A stretch of DNA of 5,084 bases from an uncultured Candidatus Peregrinibacteria bacterium (GTDB lineage: Bacteria > Patescibacteriota > Gracilibacteria > Peribacterales > Peribacteraceae). Each line of letters starts with the position of its first letter. Within the stretch, counting starts at the first letter, position 1. The notes beneath the pieces were generated by a model. It was not told the origin of the DNA, searched no databases, and saw nothing but the letters and a program-made list of their open reading frames with translations. Both the position numbers and the translations under genes were made by a program. The stretch spans positions 1 through 5,084 of the forward strand of contig CAIJNU010000078.1 of assembly GCA_903822115.1 (NCBI GenBank). The letters run 5' to 3'. Positions 1 through 5,084 of this stretch are shown here, piece after piece.

Positions 1-735
1 CAGAATGACGTGGCACAGAAGCAAGCCGCGGTAGATAAGCTGCGCACCTCCCTCCAGGACTACCAACTCACCGCGCCGTTCGACGGCGTCATCACGCACA
101 TCGATTACAAAGTCGGCGACAACCTTCTCGACACCGGCGATACGGAGAACGTCGTGCTCCAGAATCCCGACTACATCGTCGTCACGATTCCGCTCGATCA
201 AGTGGACGTCGTCCACGTGAAGACGGGCATGGCCGCGACCATCGCATTCGACGCGGTGCCGGGACAGGAATTCCAAGGCTCGATCGACTCCATCGATCCG
301 ATCCCTGTCACGCAGTCGGGCGTCGTCTCGTACAACGTCCAGATCAAGCTCGTCACGCCGAAGGGTCTCAACATCCTCTCCGGCATGACCTCCACCGTCT
401 CGATCGAGACGGGAAGGAAAGAGAATGTGCTCGCCGTTCCCAACCTCTCGCTGAAGACGACGGGAAATTCCATCACCGTCCAGAAATCCACCGGAGAATC
501 CGTGGAAGTTACGACCGGCCTCACCGACGGCCAGTACACCGAGATCCTCTCGGGCCTCAGCGATGGTGACAAGATCATGGCCGTGAATATTCCGCGTACC
601 GCTTCGAGCAGTAGCGGAGGCAACAGCGCACTCAATCTCCTCAGGCTCGGAGGCGGAGGCGGGTTCGGTGGGCCTCCGGGAGGCGGAGGTGGAACGAGAA
701 CTGGCGGAGGCGGAGCTACGAGAACCGGCGGCTAA
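1..735 (+). CDS. Periplasmic adaptor / membrane-fusion protein of a MacAB-type ABC exporter (HlyD/RND-MFP family), 5' truncated
   Basis: This is the C-terminal 244 codons of a membrane-fusion adaptor, the extracytoplasmic subunit that links an ABC permease to its substrate path. The frame is open from base 1, so the true start lies upstream; the GTG at position 10 is internal. Counting from the first codon, residues 1-21 look like the end of the coiled-coil hairpin. Residues 22-45 form the second half of the lipoyl-like domain, with the hallmark LTAPFDGVI. Residues of about 50-100 fit the beta-barrel, and 105-195 the membrane-proximal domain, including the typical ILSGMTSTV and VLAVPNLSL stretches. 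The last 28 residues (217-244) are a glycine-rich tail, 18 Gly with Thr-Arg-Thr repeats, which MacA-type proteins usually lack. Signal peptide and N-terminal domains are not visible. The ATPase gene follows after 12 nt, which indicates an operon. Family assignment is firm; the exported substrate is unknown. Confidence 0.93.
   Translation, partial: QNDVAQKQAAVDKLRTSLQDYQLTAPFDGVITHIDYKVGDNLLDTGDTENVVLQNPDYIVVTIPLDQVDVVHVKTGMAATIAFDAVPGQEFQGSIDSIDPIPVTQSGVVSYNVQIKLVTPKGLNILSGMTSTVSIETGRKENVLAVPNLSLKTTGNSITVQKSTGESVEVTTGLTDGQYTEILSGLSDGDKIMAVNIPRTASSSSGGNSALNLLRLGGGGGFGGPPGGGGGTRTGGGGATRTGG
694..731 (+). repeat. Direct repeat inside the Gly-rich tail of the adaptor gene
   Basis: Two 14-nt copies, 694-707 and 718-731, differ at one base (ACGAGAACTGGCGG and ACGAGAACCGGCGG). 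They lie 24 nt (8 codons) apart and encode the repeated Thr-Arg-Thr-Gly-Gly units at the end of the adaptor. The spacing in whole codons suggests in-frame expansion by slippage or duplication. This is a coding repeat, not a mobile element. Confidence 0.6.
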
Positions 736-747
736 TTCCCCTCCTGC

Positions 748-1416
748 ATGATCAATCTGCGCGACATCACGAAGGCCTATCCACTCGGCAAAGATCAGCT
801 CATCGTGCTGAAGGGCATCACGCTCACCATCGAACAGGGAGAATTCGTGGCGATCATGGGACCGTCGGGATCGGGGAAGTCCACGCTCATGAACATTATC
901 GGTCTCCTCGATACTCCTTCAGGCGGGTCGTATCTCCTGGAAGATAGGGAAGTCGCAAATCTCACGGAGAACCAGCAGGCGGACGTGCGCAGCAAGCGCA
1001 TCGGCTTCGTCTTCCAGCAATTCAATCTCCTTCCCCGCATGGACGCGCTGCGCCAGGTGATGCAACCGCTCCTCTACCAGCGCGTAACGCGAGAGGAATC
1101 GGAGGTGAGAGCGAGGGAAGCTCTCCGCATCGTCGGACTGACGGAGCGCCTTTCTCACAATCCCAACGAACTCTCCGGAGGACAGCAGCAACGCGTTGCC
1201 GTCGCCCGCGCGCTCGTCACGGATCCCGCGATCATCCTCGCCGACGAGCCGACGGGAGCGCTCGATACCCAAACGGGGCATGAGCTGATGGACATCTTCA
1301 CGAAGCTCAACGGAATCGGGAAGACGATCGTCATGGTCACACACGAACCGCGCGTCGCCGCTTTCGCACATCGCACCATCCGCATCGAAGACGGGCTCAT
1401 TCAATCCAAAACATGA
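748..1416 (+). CDS. ABC transporter ATP-binding protein, MacB/LolD/YknY class
   Basis: This is the cytoplasmic nucleotide-binding subunit that powers the exporter through ATP binding and hydrolysis. All motifs are intact in 222 residues, the normal length for a stand-alone LolD-type ATPase. Walker A is GPSGSGKS (38-45), the Q-loop glutamine lies in FVFQQFNLLP (near 90), the signature is LSGGQQQR (142-149), Walker B is IILADE (162-167), the D-loop is GALD (170-173) and the switch histidine is H199. The start at 748 gives the usual MINLRDITKAY opening of the family. No Shine-Dalgarno sequence precedes it; the 12 nt after the adaptor stop are C/T-rich, so translation may be coupled to the adaptor. 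A small oddity is DALRQV after the Q-loop, where relatives usually read TALENV. The adjacent FtsX-type permease favours the MacB/YknYZ group over amino-acid importers. Substrate cannot be predicted. Confidence 0.96.
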   Translation: MINLRDITKAYPLGKDQLIVLKGITLTIEQGEFVAIMGPSGSGKSTLMNIIGLLDTPSGGSYLLEDREVANLTENQQADVRSKRIGFVFQQFNLLPRMDALRQVMQPLLYQRVTREESEVRAREALRIVGLTERLSHNPNELSGGQQQRVAVARALVTDPAIILADEPTGALDTQTGHELMDIFTKLNGIGKTIVMVTHEPRVAAFAHRTIRIEDGLIQSKT

Positions 1417-1450
1417 CGCTCTTCCATACTATTGCCGGCTCTGAGAAAAA

Positions 1451-1512
1451 CGTAAGACGTAAGACGAAAGATGTTAGTTCTGTTAATTCTTCCCTCTCAC
1501 ATCTTACGTCTT
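1451..1512. repeat. Tandem heptamer (CGTAAGA-like) with an inverted copy between ATPase and permease genes
   Basis: On the left side, heptads CGTAAGA (1451-1457), CGTAAGA (1458-1464) and the variant CGAAAGA (1465-1471) stand in tandem. On the right, 1500-1512 reads the same motif on the other strand. The segment 1454-1464 (AAGACGTAAGA) is a perfect 11-bp inverted match to 1502-1512. An alternative register pairs 1461-1473 with 1500-1512 at 12 of 13 positions. The loop is roughly 26-37 nt. There is no following T-run, so a classical terminator is unlikely. It could be a dispersed repeat, a protein-binding site or an mRNA structure that sets permease expression relative to the ATPase. The function is unknown. 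Confidence 0.65.
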
Positions 1513-1558
1513 CCATCTCCTCCAACACTTCCTCCAATCCATCGTCCTCAACCTCCCG

Positions 1559-2797
<1,239 letters not shown>

Positions 2798-2801
2798 TTC
2801 C

Positions 2802-2831
2802 TTGGCTACAGAACAAGCTCTCGCCTAGAAT
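2802..2831 (+). promoter_or_regulatory. Possible sigma-70-like promoter for the acyl-CoA synthetase gene, close enough for a leaderless mRNA
   Basis: A TTGGCT (2802-2807) resembles a -35 box at 4 of 6 positions. It is followed by an 18-nt spacer and TAGAAT (2826-2831), 5 of 6 matches to the -10 consensus. Transcription would begin around 2837-2840, at or next to the ATG at 2840, leaving no room for a ribosome-binding site. The match is by eye only; the -35 box is weak and readthrough from the transporter genes, 42 nt away, is equally possible. Confidence 0.35.
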
Positions 2832-2839
2832 GACGGGCG

Positions 2840-4903
2840 ATGTCCTTGCTCAATCCCACATCCATCGCCGTCATCGGCGCTTCGAATGACGAGAAGAAAG
2901 TCGGGCATTTGATTCTGCGCAACCTCCTGACACAGGGGTACAAGGGGAGCGTCTTTCCCGTCAATCCCAAGGGCGGAGACATCCTCGGACACACCACGTA
3001 CAAGACCGTCACGGAAATCCCGGAGAGTGTCGACCTCGCCATCATCGTCACGCCCGCACAAACCGTGTGTGCACTTGCACAGGAGTGCGGGGAGAAAGGC
3101 ATCCCCTCGCTCGTCGTCATCAGTGCCGGATTCCGCGAGAGCGGAGGCAATGATCTCGAGCTCGAACTACAGAGAATCGTGGAGCGGTACGGCATGAATC
3201 TTGTCGGCCCCAATTCGCTCGGACTCATGCGTCCTTCCATCGGGATGAACGCATCATTCGGCAGCCATCTCCCACCGGCCGGCACCGTCGCGCTCCTCAG
3301 TCAGTCCGGCGCGCTCGGTCAGGCATTCACGGATCGCGCGAAGAGCATCGGACTGAAGATCTCCCTCTTCGTAAGCATGGGAAACAAGACGACGATGGAC
3401 GAGTGCGACTTCCTGGAACTTTGCGAACAAGATAACGAAACGAAAGTGATCGGTCTCTACCTGGAAAACATCCGCGACGGACGCCGCTTCCTCGCGCTCG
3501 CACGGCGCATCAATCGCACGAAGCCTGTCATCATCCTGAAGGCCGGCACAACGGAGCGAGGAAGGAAAGCCGCCTCCTCACACACGGGCGCCCTCGCCGG
3601 CTCAGATGCCGCGGTGCAAGCGATCTGCGGCCAGAGCGGAATTCGCCGCGCGCGATCCGCGGAGGAGTTCCTCGATATTCTGCGTACGCTCTCTCTGCAA
3701 CCTCCTCTTCTCTCGCCTTCGATCGCCATAGTCACCAACGCGGGCGGCCCCGGCGTGCTCGCCACCGACGCGGTAGAGAAGGAAGGACTTACGATGGCCT
3801 CGCTCACGCCGAAGAACGAGGAGAAGCTCAAATCCCTCCTGCCGGCCACCGCAAGCGTCCGCAATCCTCTGGATGTATTGGGCGACGCGCTTGAGGATCG
3901 ATTCGACCTGGCACTCCAGATATCCGCAGAAGATGAGAATGTCGACGGTGCGCTCGTCATCGTGACACCGCAGGTAATGACGCCGACGGAAGAGATCGCA
4001 AAAACGATCATCGACGTGAAGCGACGTCATCCTCTCTTCCCAATCCTCACGACATTCATGGGGAAAGAAGGAGTGCGCGATGCGATCAACGATCTCCATC
4101 AGCATGGCATCCCGAATTTTTCCTGTCCGGAGATCGCTGTGCGCATGCTCTCCTTCCTGAAGACGCAACCCGCCGCTCCCGAGGAGAATGAGGAAGTGCC
4201 GTTCAATGCAAAGCGAGCGGAGAAAGCACGACAGATTCTCACAGAGAGCGGACCCGGCCTCCTCGACGAAAAGCGTACGGGAGAGCTCTTCGCACTCTAC
4301 GCCCTCCCGCTTCCCCGCGGGCGCGTGGCGCGAACTGCAAAGGAAGCGATCACCATCGCGAAAGACATCGGTTTCCCCGTGGTAGCGAAGATCAGCTCCA
4401 GCGATGTCGTCCACAAGACGGATGTCGGCGGTGTGCGCGTAGACCTCCAAACGGAGAAAGAAGTGTCACAGGCATTCGACGCCATCATGGAGAGCGTTGC
4501 CGCCAAGGCACCGAAAGCGCGGAGAGACGGCATCCTGATCCAGCAATTCCTCCCACCGGGCAACGAGTTCATCGTCGGAACGTTGCGCGATCCGGGAGTG
4601 GGGGCTCTGGTGATGGCGGGGCTGGGAGGCGTGTACACCGAACTCTTCGCCGACGCCTCCTTCCGTCTCGCACCCGTTTCGATGGAAGTTGCCTACCCGA
4701 TGCTCCAGAGTCTGCGCAGCTTCCGCATCCTCATGGGTATGCGCGGACGACCCCCGCTCGACATCGCCGCGCTCGCCGAACTCATCTGCATCACCTCCAT
4801 CCTCGCCGTCGAGTGTCCCGCGATCGCCGAGATCGATTTGAATCCCGTGCTCATTACGGAGAAGGGTCTCACGATCCTCGATGCGAAGGTGATCGTGAAG
4901 TAA
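2840..4903 (+). CDS. Acetate--CoA ligase (ADP-forming), fused alpha-beta acyl-CoA synthetase
   Basis: The enzyme converts acyl-CoA, ADP and phosphate to free acid, CoA and ATP, and is reversible; acetyl-CoA is the commonest substrate. The 687 residues hold the alpha part followed by the beta part. Residues 1-130 are the CoA-binding Rossmann domain, opening with LLNPTSIAVIGAS. Residues 146-285 are the first succinyl-CoA-ligase-like domain, with phospho-accepting H248 in SSHTGALAG and E209, aligned with its stabilising glutamate. Residues 292-440 are the second, with TNAGGPGVLATDA. After a charged linker, residues 455-687 form the ATP-grasp domain, with second histidine H525 in VVHKTDVGGV and the nucleotide/metal motif AEIDLNPVL (663-671). 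Lysine acetyltransferases of the Pat type share this scaffold but add a GNAT domain, absent here. The start matches the family's usual N-terminus; the ATG at 2830 is out of frame. Acyl specificity cannot be read from sequence. Confidence 0.95.
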   Translation: MSLLNPTSIAVIGASNDEKKVGHLILRNLLTQGYKGSVFPVNPKGGDILGHTTYKTVTEIPESVDLAIIVTPAQTVCALAQECGEKGIPSLVVISAGFRESGGNDLELELQRIVERYGMNLVGPNSLGLMRPSIGMNASFGSHLPPAGTVALLSQSGALGQAFTDRAKSIGLKISLFVSMGNKTTMDECDFLELCEQDNETKVIGLYLENIRDGRRFLALARRINRTKPVIILKAGTTERGRKAASSHTGALAGSDAAVQAICGQSGIRRARSAEEFLDILRTLSLQPPLLSPSIAIVTNAGGPGVLATDAVEKEGLTMASLTPKNEEKLKSLLPATASVRNPLDVLGDALEDRFDLALQISAEDENVDGALVIVTPQVMTPTEEIAKTIIDVKRRHPLFPILTTFMGKEGVRDAINDLHQHGIPNFSCPEIAVRMLSFLKTQPAAPEENEEVPFNAKRAEKARQILTESGPGLLDEKRTGELFALYALPLPRGRVARTAKEAITIAKDIGFPVVAKISSSDVVHKTDVGGVRVDLQTEKEVSQAFDAIMESVAAKAPKARRDGILIQQFLPPGNEFIVGTLRDPGVGALVMAGLGGVYTELFADASFRLAPVSMEVAYPMLQSLRSFRILMGMRGRPPLDIAALAELICITSILAVECPAIAEIDLNPVLITEKGLTILDAKVIVK

Positions 4904-4918
4904 TCATCCTTCTTATTG

Positions 4919-4941
4919 AGAAAAAAAATATCGCTTTTTCT
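4919..4941. other. A/T-rich tract with weak dyad symmetry downstream of the synthetase gene
   Basis: AGAAAAA (4919-4925) can pair with TTTTTCT (4935-4941) around a 9-nt loop. The stem has only one G-C pair, so it is weak by itself. On the minus strand the A-run 4921-4928 reads as eight T's and could act as the U-tract of a terminator for a convergent gene. The tract stands 15 nt after the synthetase stop codon. Confidence 0.3.
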
Positions 4942-4943
4942 GC

Positions 4944-5084
4944 CTAAGGCTCCTCTCTTTCTTTGTCAGGCGCGACAAAGAAAGAGAGAAAGAAAACGCT
5001 GGCGCGCCGAAGCTCATCATCTGGCTCTGCGCCTCCGCTCCGGCTGCTCCAAGGTTTCGCAGCCGTCGCTTCGGCGTGATGCCA
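4944..5084 (-). CDS. Possible 3' end of a convergent hypothetical gene, truncated by the window edge
   Basis: On the minus strand one frame is open from the window edge for 46 codons to a TAG at 4946-4944. The deduced product is not recognised. It is rich in Ser, Arg, Gly and Glu, then carries a short hydrophobic patch, RRASVFFLSFFVAP, and ends in a charged tail, DKEREEP. The hydrophobic patch and charged tail are encoded largely by the two arms of the perfect hairpin at 4953-4988, so the peptide may be only a by-product of a repeat. Forty-six open codons in GC-rich DNA are weak evidence. No start, ribosome site or domain is visible. Confidence 0.25.
   Translation of the reverse strand, partial: WHHAEATAAKPWSSRSGGAEPDDELRRASVFFLSFFVAPDKEREEP
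4953..4988. terminator. Perfect 15-bp hairpin, possible transcription terminator downstream of the synthetase gene
   Basis: CTCTCTTTCTTTGTC (4953-4967) is an exact reverse complement of 4974-4988, with the 6-nt loop AGGCGC. It begins 49 nt after the synthetase stop. No T-run follows on the + strand, where an A/G-rich stretch continues, so it is not a textbook intrinsic terminator. It could stop transcription from both sides, protect the 3' end of the mRNA, or belong to a dispersed palindromic element. One arm is almost pure pyrimidine and the other almost pure purine. The inverted repeat is certain; its role is inferred. Confidence 0.5.
5000..5084. repeat. Nested inverted repeats at the right edge, of unknown function
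   Basis: CGCCGAAGC (5005-5013) is the exact inverse of 5068-5076. Inside it, CGGCTGC (5041-5047) pairs perfectly with 5059-5065. Outside it, TGGC (5000-5003) pairs with GCCA (5081-5084) if a short bulge is allowed. The palindrome GGCGCGCC lies at 5001-5008. Together they would fold into a branched structure that may continue past the window. I recognise no tRNA, rRNA or known riboswitch pattern. A dispersed repeat or an element edge is possible. Confidence 0.4.

Noticed and set aside
10..12. GTG at position 10 as the adaptor start
   Set aside because: The frame is open to base 1 and a start here would cut the coiled coil and lipoyl domain in half; the gene begins outside the window.
919..1404. 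161-codon minus-strand frame opposite the ATPase
   Set aside because: The ATPase on the + strand has every expected motif; the reverse frame shows none.
1427..1432. TACTAT as a -10 box for a separate permease promoter
   Set aside because: Only 4 of 6 consensus positions match and no acceptable -35 box lies upstream; it is more than 120 nt from the start codon.
1451..1512. CRISPR-like or classical terminator reading of the heptamer repeat
   Set aside because: Units are only 7 nt with no spacers, and no T-run follows the dyad.
3602..4450. 282-codon open frame on the minus strand
   Set aside because: It lies fully antisense to the acyl-CoA synthetase, and its Arg/Glu/His-rich product resembles no family; it is a codon-bias artefact.
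2840..4903. Pat-type protein lysine acetyltransferase
   Set aside because: The ACD-like scaffold is shared, but no GNAT domain is present at either end, and the 687-residue length fits the synthetase.

Overview
The window carries three complete genes and one gene cut at its left edge, all on the + strand, plus a structured non-coding tail. Base composition looks moderately GC-rich. TGA ends the ABC ATPase gene, so the standard code applies. None of the three visible starts has a clear Shine-Dalgarno sequence. The transporter is split into adaptor, ATPase and permease in the YknXYZ order of monoderm bacteria. A fused ADP-forming acyl-CoA synthetase follows. Together these would fit a fermentative bacterium, possibly of the candidate phyla radiation (Peribacteria/Peregrinibacteria-like). 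That placement is inference only; no marker gene is present.

Positions 1-2797 encode a MacAB-type tripartite export system: a membrane-fusion adaptor (5' end missing), a LolD/MacB-class ATPase 12 nt downstream, and a MacB/FtsX-type permease after a 142-nt gap. ATPase and permease together make 634 residues, about the size of a single fused MacB, so this is the two-gene version of that pump. The adaptor tail and the permease ectodomain both carry long glycine runs. The 142-nt gap holds heptamer repeats in inverted arrangement and a strongly pyrimidine-rich leader.

Positions 2840-4903 encode a 687-residue acetate-CoA ligase (ADP-forming) with alpha and beta parts fused and both expected phospho-transfer histidines present. 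It would make ATP from acetyl-CoA or another acyl-CoA by substrate-level phosphorylation. A promoter-like element ends only 8 nt before its ATG, which raises the possibility of a leaderless mRNA. No functional link to the transporter is evident beyond adjacency.

Positions 4904-5084 contain an A/T tract, a perfect 15-bp hairpin that may end transcription, and a second region of nested inverted repeats. A minus-strand frame stays open from the right edge through both structures and ends at 4944. This could be the 3' end of a convergent gene or the edge of a dispersed element.

I found no RNA genes, CRISPR arrays or recognisable transposase, and no convincing sign of a wholly new system. The least explained parts are the heptamer repeat at 1451-1512 and the right-hand structured tail.
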